Below are positions 43,901-54,489 of a stretch of DNA of 64,000 nt, piece by piece (position 1 is the first letter of the stretch; every line of letters starts with the position of its first letter). A program made the position numbers and the translations under genes. The notes under the pieces are model-generated. The model was not told the DNA's origin. It was given only the letters and a program-made list of their open reading frames with translations, and did no database searches. The stretch comes from Daucus carota subsp. sativus (taxonomy: Eukaryota > Streptophyta > Magnoliopsida > Apiales > Apiaceae): assembly GCF_001625215.2 (NCBI RefSeq), contig NC_030385.2, positions 13,571,135-13,635,134 on the forward strand. The letters are read 5' to 3'.

Positions 43901-46179
43901 GCTTCTAGTGGCTCCACCCTAAAGCATTCTTCTTCGTCGGTTGGAAATTTCATTGCGTTGAACAACTTAAAAGTGACACTCTGATCTTGAACTCGCATTG
44001 TAAGCTCTCCTTTTTGCACATCGATCAAAGTTTGTCCTGTAGCTAAGAACGGTCTTCCCAAGATGATGGGAATCTTCTTATCCTCCTCAAAGTCTAGAAT
44101 GACAAAGTCAGCAGGGAAGATGAGCTTATCCACCTTAACCAAGACATCTTCCACTATACCTCTCGGGTATGTAATGGACCGATCAGCCAGTTGTAAGTAC
44201 ATGTTTGTAGGTTTCGGCTCTGGCAAACCAAGTTTCTTGAAGACAGATAATGGCATCAGATTAGTGCTAGCTCCCAAGTCACATAAACACTTGTCGAATG
44301 ACAACGGTCCAATGGTACACGGTATTGTGAAACTTCCGAGATCTTTAAGTTTCGGAGGCAATTTCTGTTGCAGCACCGCACTGCACTCTTCCGTTAGAGC
44401 AACAGTCTCCAAGTCCTCAAGTTTCAGCTTCCGAGATTGAATATCTTTCATAAATTTAGCATAACTCGGCATTTGTTCTAGAGCCTCCGCAAAAGGTATG
44501 TTGATTTGTAATTTCTTGAAAACCTCTAGAAATTTAGCGAATTGCTTGTCGAGCTTATGCTTCTGAAGTCTCTTCGGAAAAGGTGGAGGTGGATATACTT
44601 GCTTGGCCCCATTATCAGTTTTCGGGCTAGACTTTTCGGCTGAATCCTTGCTTGCTTCCTCGTTGATTTTATTCTTGTCAGCTTCAACAACAGCTTTTTC
44701 ACTATCAGACTGGGATGAGAGCACGGGTGTTTCAACCTGTTGATTACTCTCTTCCTTGTTTCGCTCTGTTGTTGATTCTTTTTCCTTCGTAACCTTTCCG
44801 GACCTCAAGGTGACAGCCTGTACCTGTTCCTTCATCTCTTTCTTACCCGGATTGGCCTCGGTATCACTAGGAAGAGTTCCTTGTGGTCTGTTTATCAACG
44901 CGTTAGCAATCTGCCCAATCTGATTCTCCAAAGTTTTGATCGACACCGATTGGCTTTTAACCATTAGTCTTAATTCTTCCAATTCCGATCTTTCATTGGA
45001 AGATTGTCCAGCCACCCCATGATTTTGTTGCGGGAATCTGGGTGGATGGAATTGCTGCCTCGGTGCAAACTGTTGTTGAAAACCAGAAGGGTTAAAAGGT
45101 CTAGCTCCTTGCTGCTGAAACTGTTGCTGCTGTTGTGGCATATAGTTCTGATTATTGCTCCAGCTGAAATTCGGATGATTCCGATTATTGGGATGATAAG
45201 TGGCCGGAGCTGGCTGTTGCGACCTCTGAAAGTTGCTCACAAACTGAGCGGATTCGCTCGATATAGCACACTGATCCGAAGAATGTGCTCCAGTACAGAG
45301 CTCGCAGACTGAAGGTGGCTGCTGATTTCCTAGATTTACCAAAGAATCCACCTTCATAGTAAGAGCCTTAAGCTGAGCAGCTATGGCTGAAGTAGCATCA
45401 ACATCTAGAATTCCTGCTGCTTTGCCCTGATGAAGACGCTGAGTAGGATTCTGATATTCATTCGCAGCCATCATCTCGATCAACTCATAAGCCTCATCAT
45501 AGCTCTTAGCCCATAGAGCTCCACCTGATGCTGCATCGAGCATTGGCCTTGATTGAGGACCCAAACCAATATAAAAGCAATTAATAACCTTCCAATCAGG
45601 CATCCCATGATGTGGGCACTTTCGTAGCATCTCCTTGTAGCGTTCCCAAGCTTCACATAAAGTTTCACCAGACAGCTGTGAGAATTGAGTGATAGCATTC
45701 CTGATTGCAGCTGTTTTAGCCATAGGGAAGAACTTAGTGAGAAATTTCTGAGCCAGATCCTCCCATGTCGTAATAGATCCTGCAGGAAGAGAATGCAACC
45801 ATCCTTTAGCTTTATCCCTCAGAGAAAATGGGAATAGCCTCAATTTGATGGCCTCATCAGTAACCTCATTGAACTTGAAAGTGTCGCAGATCTCAATGAA
45901 ATCCCGAATATGCATATTAGGATCCTCTGTCGGAGAACCCCCAAACTGCACTGAGTTCTGTACCATCTGAATAGTGCTCGGTTTGATCTCAAAAGTGTTG
46001 GCCTCGATCGCTGGCCTAACAATGCTCGACTGAATATCATTGATTTTAGGCTCAGAGAAAGCCTTAAGAGCCTTAGTATCATTCGCTGGTGGTCGATCAC
46101 CCATTGTAGTGTTCACTATCGTTTCTTCCTTAACCAATGCTTCCTTACGAGCCTGAGAACGTGTTCGCATACACGTCAC
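31917..46179 (-). CDS. Athila gag-protease polyprotein, interrupted by a nested element
   Basis: Reading on the minus strand from 46179, the frame encodes a Retrotrans_gag domain (around residues 100-240, with AKGWLHSLPAGSITTWEDLA and a KFFPMAKTA block). A Gln/Asn/Pro-rich part follows, then a knuckle CELCTGAHSSDQC and a Lys/Glu-rich linker. Last comes a retropepsin-like protease with DLGASTNLMPLSVF and ILGRPFLATG. At 43876 the chromovirus-derived element intervenes. Beyond it, from 32274, the frame continues exactly, allowing for one copy of the 5-bp duplication, through a tail containing LSRRIDDMHDIHRRFAKDLT and ends at a TAG at 31917-31919. The rebuilt frame is about 886 residues. The polymerase domains are absent and the tail lies where they should begin, so an earlier in-frame deletion produced a gag-protease-only element. 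As it stands, the insertion breaks the gene. Confidence 0.85.
32275..32279. repeat. Target-site duplication of the nested chromovirus element, left
   Basis: TGCTC, repeated at 43877-43881. Confidence 0.9.
32280..36750 (+). repeat. Chromovirus-derived 5' LTR (4471 bp)
   Basis: An exceptionally long LTR. It contains an AATTAATT-rich block at 34180-34310, a CCGG-rich part at 33610-33960 and many short frames that have no coding meaning and recur identically in the right LTR. Confidence 0.95.
36751..38430 (+). other. LARD internal region with an integrase relic
   Basis: The region starts with the primer-binding site. At about 37420-37500 two adjacent frames read QKIEDMLR and then CVMDFKGNG, which match the chromovirus integrase segment TIQ.LEDMLRACV.DF.G.W with a one-base slip. 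It is the only pol trace. A minisatellite lies at 37856-37975. A first polypurine tract (AAGGGGGGTAGAA) at 38407-38419 is followed by TGTAATATCCC, an LTR-start-like string different from this element's own LTR start. Confidence 0.6.
37856..37975 (+). repeat. Minisatellite of CCTTGATATT units
   Basis: About ten degenerate copies of a 10-13 base unit (CCTTGATATTC, CTTTGATATTC, CCTTGATATCC) in a row within the LARD internal region. Confidence 0.8.
38431..39988 (+). repeat. 779-bp tandem duplication of polypurine tract plus LTR start
   Basis: Unit 1 (38431-39209) and unit 2 (39210-39988) are near identical; I noticed a single difference (GACTTTCG at 39133 against GACTTCCG at 39912). Each unit has about 200 bases of pre-LTR sequence, the tract AAGGAGGGTAGAT, and the first ~580 bases of the LTR. 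In unit 2 the LTR then continues to full length; in unit 1 it is cut at ACCATTAGCC. Confidence 0.92.
39409..43876 (+). repeat. Chromovirus-derived 3' LTR (4468 bp)
   Basis: Matches 32280-36750 almost base for base. Its right end abuts the Athila protease frame and the duplication TGCTC. Confidence 0.95.
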
Positions 46180-46285
46180 TCAAGTACCTGAAACACACAC
46201 AACGAACTAAAGTGAGAAAAGAATCCAAGTCACTGAACTTTAACGACCACTAATGACAAGCACATAAACTAAAGTAAACACCGAG

Positions 46286-46303
46286 TCCCCGGCGGCGGCG
46301 CCA
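46286..46303 (-). other. Athila primer-binding site (tRNA-Asp type)
   Basis: TCCCCGGCGGCGGCGCCA on the plus strand differs at two positions from the plant tRNA-Asp 3' end sequence used by Athila elements. It lies six bases from the 5' LTR. Confidence 0.75.
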
Positions 46304-46309
46304 AAAACT

Positions 46310-47712
46310 TGTTCGCACAAAATCACGCAAGTGTACGTGGTCACAAGTAATATAGAATATAATTCAAGTTCGTTCCCACAGAGACTGGTGTATTCAGAAA
46401 TATGCACTTATGCACCAATGTATGATTATTATTCAATGCTTAGACAAGTATCAAATTGAGTTTTGGTTTTCTACTTAACTAATTCGATTCGAATTATGAA
46501 ACTAAGAATTATCAACTAAGAAAATAACAATTTACTAATGAGAATAAAACATGGGATTCTAGCTTCATTAACAACTTCATTCAGAGTCTTACCTTTATTC
46601 GATTGTAATGGTTGATAACTAATCAGATAACACGAGACTGATACACGCTAACTGTCGTGATACGTGCACCATACTGCTACACATCCACAATTAAGATAGA
46701 AGGTAAACAGACACCAATTATGCTTAGACCCTATATGTCTATAGAATTTGAAAACATAATGATTGAAGAGCAAGTTATCTATCAAGATTACATAAGGCGA
46801 TGCAAGATGGGTAAAATCACATCACAAGTCATGTTATCGAACACAAAACCTATGCTCGCATGGCAAGTTCTAAATCAATATATTCACTGTCGCTTCAATA
46901 AAGATTAACAAGCAATCCTAGATGTTAGCTACGCATCCAAGACGAATAAGCACAACCAATACGAGGAAATCAAACCATCACATATGAACAAGGCAAATTA
47001 ACTACTGAAATTCATCGATAAATCCGCTAAAATCCCATGACAATGATTAGTTCATAATCGAACTTCTCATCATCATGGGAATAAAAGTAAACATAGTACT
47101 GAATAGTCTAAACAATATCAAAAGAGTAAAACAAGAGTTTCGAAACAAATCCGAATGAGCATCCAAAGGTATCGCCTAATTGGAAGAAGACAAAAGAAAA
47201 CTATGAATCTAGATCTTCTCCGTAGTCGTCACGTGCTCCTTAGAATGTTTCTAGGTTGTGTTTTAAGTCCCCCAAGCCTTCCTTTAAGTTTCCCAGCGAA
47301 CGGGCCTTCAAACGGATCAAAAAGGGCCAAAATTCCCGCTCAGGTCGTGGGGCGGCCGCGCCAAAGTTGGGGCGGGCGCGCCAACGGGGCGGCCGCGCCA
47401 AAGTTGGGGCGGCCGCGCCAAAGTGGCATCCCCCCCGTCCAGGAGTTGGGGCGGCCGCGCCAGAGTTGGGGCGGCCGCGCCAACGGGGCAGCCCTGACAT
47501 CCAACCTTTACGCGTCCGTATCTTTCTCCTCGAGCATCCGATTGCTTCACCGTTTTTTTTCAATGAAAACTATGATTCTCCTCTTCGTTCTCCTTCCAAA
47601 AAACCTACACAACACAACACTAAAACATATCAAAAACATCAAAAGCTTGAGGTCATTCCATCAATTTAAGTCAAAACGAAGGCTTCCAAGTGGATATAAA
47701 ATCCACTTATCA
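46310..47712 (-). repeat. Athila 5' LTR (1403 bp)
   Basis: Partner of 29342-30745. It retains more intact CpG sites in its GC-rich minisatellite (47349-47489). Confidence 0.95.
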
Positions 47713-49302
47713 AATATATATTAGTGATAAATTAATTAAGATTCTACCGATAATAATAAATATAATGATAATTAAGAATAATATAATTTAAACGAGGAAA
47801 ACACTTAAAAGAATCTCAATAAAATATTTATAACTCTATTCATTAAGGGGTTCTTTAAAATTTTTCATTCGAATTATATATCTATTTCAAAAGCTTGTGC
47901 ACAATATCTTTTTCAAAGGTTTGTGCACAATATCATTTGTTATTTTTCAAATATAGTTTAAAATATAAGGTTTTGACGAAAAATCTATGATTAAAAGTAG
48001 TTGAAGATTATAATTTGGTTAAAGATGGCAAGGTATAATTGAGAGAGATTCGTTAAAGTGTTCGTGAATGGAGTGTTAAGAATTATGCATTTTCATTTAA
48101 TTTAAGTTGAATTATTATTTTTATTTTTTAAATACATAATACAACCAATAATGTCTCTTTACCATCCGTTAAAAGTAGATAATATTTTTCTTAAAATTTT
48201 AGATATTGACGTTATTAAATTTTAAAAAATAAATACTTCAATAGATATTCAAATTAATCTCTCATAAATTTATTATTATTTAAAATGTGAGAAAAATTAT
48301 CTGGACTTTTTTGGGAAGGTGAATAGAGATTTGAAAAAGTTTGTATTAAGGATTTAATGTTTTAATTTATATGGAGATTTTATAACGTGTTCGTGGAAAG
48401 TGATAAAAATAATTATATATTCTAATATTAAAATTTACAAATTTAAAATTAAAATAATATCAATAAGGTCTACTTTTAATATCTGCAAATTCTTTTGTAT
48501 TTATTACTATTCTGAGTTAAAGAAGAAAATCTCATTCTTCCTTTACTGTTGTAGTATATTTTACCTACTAATTTATATCTTTTTAATATTAAATTACTAA
48601 GTTATTTTTACAAGATTCTTTCTGGTGTTCCTTAGATACATGATAACAATTTCATGATCAAAATATCCAATTTTATTAAAAATTGGATGACAATGTATAA
48701 ATATTTTAAATTATTTAAATAAAATTTATATTAATGCATGAGTTCTTCACCAAAAATGTAACATATCTTATGGAATAACTTATTTTTTCAAATTTTTTCT
48801 TACTGATTTCATAGATATTCTTTGAGATGTTACTTATGAATACGATAAAAATTGCACCTTTGTATTTTATTTAATTTTAGATGATAAATTTAAAAACAAA
48901 TAAATTAATTCATTAAGTGTCCTGCTAATTTAAAATTCTCAAATATTAATTCAATATCTTCTTTCGTAGAGATTCTTTAAGGTGTTGCGTATCCATATAA
49001 TAAAAATATATAGTTGTGTTTTTTTAAAATTTATTACTTGATTAATATGGAGATTCATTAAGGTGTTCTCAAAAATACTAAAGTTGTAATGAGAGATCTA
49101 GAAACTTTTTTTGCTCGTAATATTTAGGTTTGTGCATAATATATAAATTATTCTAATATAAAATTTAATATAATTTTTTTGAGTAAATATTGTGAATTTT
49201 CAATTTTATACAATTTTCATATTTGTTTATATTTTCACTTATTTTATCATGGATTCATTTTAGTGTTCCGGTGTAAGATTAAATATTTGAATATTGTAGT
49301 AT
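47713..49302. repeat. AT-rich region with a recurring GAGATTCNTTAAGGTGTTC motif
   Basis: Variants of the motif occur near 48044, 48372, 48603, 48817, 48969, 49050 and 49250, with spacings of roughly 80-330 bases. The flanking sequence is also loosely repetitive (TGTGCACAATATC is duplicated near 47896 and 47921). It could be a decayed tandem array. No gene is supported; the 66-residue frame at 48400-48600 is AT-driven. Confidence 0.5.
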
Positions 49303-49313
49303 AAGATTGAATA
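49303..49313. repeat. 11-bp target-site duplication, left copy
   Basis: AAGATTGAATA, exactly repeated at 50350-50360 after the poly(A) tail. It brackets the atpB fragment and the LINE together. Confidence 0.9.
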
Positions 49314-49595
49314 ACCTCTATTCAAGCAGTTTATGTACCTGCAGACGATTTGACCAACCCTGCGCCCGCTACGACATTTGCACATTTGGATGCTACTACT
49401 GTACTATCAAGAGGATTAGCCGCCAAAGGTATCTATCCAGCAGTAGATCCTTTAGATTCAACGTCAACTATGCTCCAACCCCGGATTGTTGGTGAGGACC
49501 ATTATGAAACTGCCCAAAAAGTTAAGCAAACTTTACAACGTTACAAAGAACTTCAGGACATTATAGCTATCCTTGGATTGGACGAATTATCCGAG
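49314..49595 (+). pseudogene. atpB: Plastid atpB fragment (nuclear plastid DNA)
   Basis: About 280 bases read, in one frame, [20 protein letters not shown] and onward to [13 protein letters not shown], the central-to-late part of the chloroplast ATP synthase beta subunit. Nucleotide and protein match the plastid type closely, with few changes (for example TNPAP for [14 protein letters not shown] for EHYETAQRV). It starts directly after the duplication AAGATTGAATA and ends at the LINE junction, so it never had a start or end of its own. It is not a functional gene. The plastid copy is inherited separately; this is transferred DNA or cDNA. Confidence 0.93.
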
Positions 49596-50349
49596 CCTGG
49601 CTTCTGAATCAGATTAGTGAGGAAGAGGAAGGCAGAGTCATTAAAATAGCTACTGTGCTCTGGGGAATATGGTTTGTCAGAAACAAGAAGCTTTGGGAAG
49701 GTAAAAGTATTACGTCTGCTATTACTGTGAAGTTGATCAGTTCGACACAAGTGGAGGACTGGCAGTCTGCAATGCACAGGAAGGAGCTTTATTCTGCTGG
49801 GTTTAGTAGGACTGAGGAGCAAGATTGTTCCAGGTGGAGTCGGCCACAGGAAGGCTGGGTGAAACTAAATGTAGATGCTTCTGTTTTTAATGGTGTTGAC
49901 TCATTTGCCGTAGGAATGGTGTTGAGGGATGATAAGGGCGAGTTTATCAGGGGTAAAAACTTGCGGCATGCAGGTACGGTAAATGTCATGGAGGCAGAGG
50001 CTATTGGTCTGCAGGAGGCACTAGCATGGCTGGAGGATATGGGTGTGCAAAATGTAGTCATCGAGTGTGATTCACAACTTGTTACAGATGCTGTGCAGTA
50101 CAACAAAGAATATCAACTTGAGGTTGGTAATGTTCTTGAATTCTGTCGTGCCAAGCTTCGTCAAAGAGCTGATTTCATTCTCCAGAATATTAAAAAGCAA
50201 GCAAATAAGGTGGCTCATTACATGGCTAGGATTCCTTGTTTGGTTGGTTGCTACAACATTTTTACGTCTCCTCCGCAAGATGTGTTGGAATCTTTGTATT
50301 CGGATATTTCTCCTATTTAATAAATTATCCTTTCCTCAAAAAAAAAAAA
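49596..50349 (+). mobile_element. 5'-truncated LINE, RNase H end of ORF2 plus A tail
   Basis: The frame is open from the junction: [20 protein letters not shown], then LWGIWFVRNKKLWEGK and an RVT_3-type RNase H domain. Acidic residues sit in KLNVDAS, MEAEAIGLQEAL and IECDSQLVTDA, and a KQANKVAHYMAR end motif follows, with a stop at about 50318. A short 3' UTR and about 13 A follow, then the duplicated AAGATTGAATA. This is the usual 3' end of a plant L1-type LINE. The reverse transcriptase and endonuclease parts are missing, and the 5' end is replaced by atpB sequence. Confidence 0.92.
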
Positions 50350-50360
50350 AAGATTGAATA
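50350..50360. repeat. 11-bp target-site duplication, right copy
   Basis: AAGATTGAATA, identical to 49303-49313. Confidence 0.9.
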
Positions 50361-50427
50361 TTTTATTATTTGAGAATAATAATTCTATTAAGTTTTGTAA
50401 TTTTTTTCTTTTGAATAAAAATTTGAT

Positions 50428-50655
50428 GTTTGAATTTTTATACACAAAAAAATCTCAAAAATAAATTACGAAATTATGTTTTAGAGTCTTAAAATGTGTG
50501 TCAAATTGTGAAAAAAACTGTAAAGAAATGAGGAAAAACGTATAGGGGATATCTTTTTATAATTTGGCCTTTTCATTTGTGATCAAATTATCTCATGATT
50601 CGATTCTTTGCATGGAGTGAACAGAGAGAGTGACTTTGCACTCGGCAATGTCTCA
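50428..50655 (+). repeat. Dispersed repeat, copy 2
   Basis: Closely similar to 17764-17995 in the same orientation, with an extra block AAATGAGGAAAAACGTATAG and a short deletion. It ends against what looks like a decayed Stowaway tail. Confidence 0.7.
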
Positions 50656-50705
50656 GTGTGCTAAAAAGTCAAACGTCCTATATTAAAAAACAGAAGAAGT
50701 ACTTA
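50656..50705. mobile_element. Decayed Stowaway end
   Basis: GTGCTAAAAAGTCAAACGTC and then AACAGAAGAAGTA resemble the right end of the Stowaway at 18790-18833 (CGTGTTAAAAAGTCAAAC, GGGACAGAGGGAG). No left end is seen. Confidence 0.4.
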
Positions 50706-51655
50706 GGAAATTAGGAAATTAGGAAATTACTGTATCTTTTTTTTCAACTTCATCTAGGTTTTTTATAAACTAATTTAAAAAGTTTGTTTAATGAATTATA
50801 GTTACTCAAAATAACTTAATAGAATTGGGGAATTATATACGCCGTCTTATATAAACACATATTTGATACTCCAAGTCTGCAACCAATATATAAATAAAAA
50901 ACAAACTTTTATTGGATATATTATCCGAAAGAAGGAGTTCCATCAAGACAGATTTCCAACCAATTATCAAAAAACAAAGGCATCGAAATGTGAAATGGCC
51001 CATGGCCCAGATTACTGTGATGGGTCAGGTGGGCCTCAACCACTCTCAACAATCTTTGACGGTCAAACAAGATAGTGGCATGTATGTAATAAAATCCAAA
51101 TCCAGTGGCTATACCCTTTTCTCTCTTTCTCGATTTTCAAACAGAACTAGGTGACGTGTCCTACTCACCCAGCACAAGAAACTCTACGTCCTTCTCAAAA
51201 ACAAACACACAATCCTCCAATCCCGACCGTCCATTCATCCACGTCATCGATCCGCGCCTCTCCAATCCAACGTTCCAAATCATACCCCCTAACACAAGTA
51301 GACAAATAAACTAACCCTGGTTCGGGTTAACCAACCCGGAATAAACCCTGGTCACATAATTGACTCGGGCTCGAGTTAACTCGCCCCTTCAATATCTAGA
51401 TATAGAGAGAGAAGTGAACATAACCTGCGTTTTTAGAGAGAGAAAGTTCAGAGAGAGATAGCATTGTTGGTGAATAATTCACATATCAAGTTAGGGTTTT
51501 AGCTGCTATCAATTACAAATTTACAAACTTTAGGGTTTCTTATCTTCTACATATACACAAAAATATAATTTTATTTATGTTTATTTAATTATCGTTGGTT
51601 GATTATACGTGCATATACTTTGGGAGTGTTTATCGGATATATAAAGGTGTGATTG
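50706..51655 (+). promoter_or_regulatory. Upstream region and 5' UTR of the ANP32-like gene
   Basis: There is no open frame with support. From about 51400 the sequence is GA-rich (GAGAGAGAAGTG, AGAGAGAGAAAG), as in plant leaders. TTAGGGTTTT near 51490 and TTTAGGGTTTCTT near 51531 are telo-box-like strings (AAACCCTA in reverse), common near the start of highly expressed plant genes. A transcription start near 51400-51450 is a guess. Confidence 0.4.
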
Positions 51656-54489
51656 ATGGATGAGATCTGGGAGAGAGCGGTTGAAACGGCGCTGGATGGG
51701 CAAAACGACGTCGCGTCGGTACGAACCCTAACCCTAGATGGCGCGGTCAAGTGTGTGCAGGGGCGCTTACCCCCACCGCCGCTGTTTGAGAAGTTTGTGA
51801 ACCTGAATCATCTTTCGATAGCGAATATAGGGGTTTCGTCGTTGGAGCAGTTTCCGCGGTTGAGGAATCTGCAGAAGTTGATTTTATCGGATAATCGGAT
51901 AGCTGGAGGTTTGGAATTTTTGGTTGAGGCTGGATTGGAGTCGTTGAGGGACCTGGATTTGTCGAATAATAGGATTCAGGATATTGATGATCTTAGGCCT
52001 CTTGCAGAGCTGAAGCTTGCGTCGCTTGATCTTTATGAGTGTCCGGTTACCAGAGTGAAGGATTATCGATCTAGGGTTTTTGGATTGGTCAAGTCGTTGA
52101 GGTATTTGGATAAGATGGATGCGGATGGGAATGAGAGGCCAGAGTCTGATGACGATGAGGAGGAGTCTGGTGATGAGGAGGGGGAGGAGGATGAGGGGGA
52201 AGATGAAGAGGAGAATGAGGATGAGGATGATCCTGGGAGCGGGGAAATTGACGGGGAGGATAGGTCAAATAGGATGAGTAATGGACATAGTGTTGAGAAT
52301 GATGGCGTTGTGGATGTCGATGAGGATGAGGAGAGTGATGCTGATGAGGAAGAGACAGAGACTGTTAGGAGTGGGAATGGGTTGAACGGACACTCGAATG
52401 GGTTTCGTGTTGAGCCTGTTGGTGGAGAGGAGGATGAGAACGAGGAGGATGGAGAGGAGGAAGAGGAGATTGATGAGGAGGAAGACGATGATGATGATGA
52501 GGATGTGATTGAGGTGCATGAGATTCTGGATAGTGATGAAGAGGATGACGGTGTGGAAGATGAGGATGAAGACGAGGAGGAAGTGGACAATGATGAAGGG
52601 GACTTTGCAGAACCTGAGAGCACCGGAAGGATTACAAGTACTGAAGGCGAGATTGATGCTCATGAACAGGGGGAGGACGATGGAGATGATGAGGATGACA
52701 ATGGAGAGACCGAGGAAGAAGAGATGGGGGTCGAAGAAGGTAATTATGAAGAAGAGGAAGCTGAGGATGAGGTAGTGATTTCCTTCCTTTACTTGATATA
52801 TATGTGTGTTTATATTGCTACTAATGACTGGATATATGTTTTTTCGTTTCTTTATTTGTGTGTTTATATTTCTTCCTTGGATGCAAATTTGATGCATGTA
52901 ACTTACATTGCTGGAACTAGTAGAGTTTTTTTATCTGTCGAATTTCTGCATATGTTTTTAGTAGTGTTATTGATATAAGTAGACAATTTAAGTGCACAAA
53001 TTGCTGGTTGTAGATTGAAGTCTTTTTGAAACCCTATAATTGGTGTGCTTGTTGTTGTATATTTTTTTTGGGTATTACAGTCTCGGATTTGCATGTTTTT
53101 TGTTAAATTATGTGTCAAACAAATTCGTAGTAAAATTAAGTATTTTTTAGTTGTAAAGCTTGTGTTTTTATATCATTATTGTTGGATGTAGAATCACCTG
53201 ATGTTTTATGTATGGTTAGCTGGTAATAACATTGCCAACAGATTATCCTAGCTGCAGGTCTGGAAAGTCCATGATTATGTGCTTGTCTATTATATTTGTG
53301 TTTATTTTTATAAGTTTTGACTTGAACAAATAGAACTTTGTTGCAATTATATCTGTAAGTATGGCTGTTGGGCAAAATAAATGTGCTCAACTCCAAATTT
53401 CTAGTACTTGAGTTGTTCCCTAGCTTATAATTAAATGCTCTGTAAATTTGTATCTGTAAGTATTGCCGTAGGGCAAAATAAATGTATGTTTTTTGATAGG
53501 TTTGATTTTAATTTTTTCCAAAGTGTTATTCAGACTGAAAAATGAATTCTTGTTTTTTTGCTCTGTAGATTTGTTTTTTGATCGACTTGGTGATTTGTAG
53601 TCGCTAAGTTCTTGCTTCTTTTTTTGTTCTGTGGGGAGTGTGCTTTCTTTAATTCTAGAATTTTGTTATCTTTATAAGTCTCTAATTGTGTGTGTGATTT
53701 TATATTTTTTCAGACTTGATAATATAGTTATATGTGCTGATCAATTATTTTGTGTTCTTGTGTAAATTATGTGCTCTGCCATGACATAATCAGTTTATAG
53801 TGTCATTTGGAGCCATTTTGTTGTATCTGCTTCACTGTTTGTAGATATGGTTGCTGATGGTGGTTTTGGGGGTGGGTAAGGTGTGAGATTCAGTTATGAT
53901 GATAATAGCTTTCTGTTATATGTATCTATGTGGAATGTGTATCATGCTGTGATTGGAGGAAAGATGCAAGTTTTGATCATGTATTATGGATTGTAGGATG
54001 CCTGTCTTTTTCTGAAATCTGAATTATTATTTTACACTTTTAATTGTGTTAAGATTTCTATTTGCTGGAGTTGAGAGAATGATCAGCAGACTGTTTTGAA
54101 AGTGTTAATCATATGTTGTTTTCTTTAATATTGTTAGATGCTCTTTAGTGAGTAGTAGTATTGAAGCTGAAATCTTGTGTTTTGTTTGTCAGTGGCAGGA
54201 AGATGACGACAATGGATACTTGCTGCAACCAGTGGTTCAGCAGGTGGAAGTAGATGCTAATGAGGGTAGTGATATGGATGCAAATGAAGATGAAGAGGAT
54301 GCTGAATTGGAGGAAGAAGTTGAAGATGAAGAAGAGGAGGATGATGATGTTGGAGTACAGGCATCAACTTCTTTGCACAAGAGGAAAAGAGATGAAGGTG
54401 AGAGTGATGGTGACAGTGATAGTAACGAGGAAGATGATGATGAGGATCGTGCGTCTAAGTTGAGCAAGTCATCGAAGCCTCATTCGTAG
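51656..54489 (+). CDS. Acidic leucine-rich nuclear phosphoprotein 32-related protein, 2 exons, 468 aa
   Basis: Exons are 51656-52771 and 54199-54489 (phase 0). The N-terminal 150 residues carry the ANP32 leucine-rich repeats: FVNLNHLSIANIGVSSLEQF, LRNLQKLILSDNRIAGGLEF, SLRDLDLSNNRIQDIDDLRP, and the LRR cap with LASLDLYECPVTRVKDYRSR and VFGLVKSLRYLDKMD. The remainder is dominated by Asp/Glu runs interspersed with Ser, and the second exon ends in a basic KRKR-type signal (SLHKRKRDEGES) likely to direct nuclear import. ANP32 proteins bind histones and inhibit phosphatase 2A or acetyltransferases in animals; plant members are less studied. The start used is the ATG giving MDEIWERAVETAL, as in relatives. 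Two in-frame acceptors (ending at 54192 and 54198) could give two residues' difference (WQ). The minus-strand Ser-rich frames here are shadows of the acid codons. Confidence 0.93.

Larger units (their letters stand above)
29342..47712 (-). mobile_element. Athila-type Ty3/Gypsy retrotransposon, 18.4 kb including a nested element
   Basis: Two 1.4-kb direct repeats (29342-30745 and 46310-47712) start TGTTCGCACAAA and end CCACTTATCA, bracketed by the 5-bp duplication AATAT. On the minus strand the 5' LTR is 46310-47712. A primer site complementary to tRNA-Asp follows (46286-46303), then gag-protease, then a polypurine tract at 30746-30757. Reverse transcriptase, RNase H and integrase are absent. 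Without the nested 11.6-kb insertion the element is about 6.8 kb. By eye the two LTRs differ at about 20 positions plus a one-base indel. Confidence 0.93.

Noticed and set aside
49314-49595. Working nuclear copy of the ATP synthase beta gene
   Set aside because: The sequence has no start, no transit peptide and no C-terminal third; it is a transferred fragment.
52063-52897. Minus-strand Ser-rich and Ile/Leu-rich frames opposite the ANP32 tail
   Set aside because: They are shadows of the Asp/Glu codons of the real gene.
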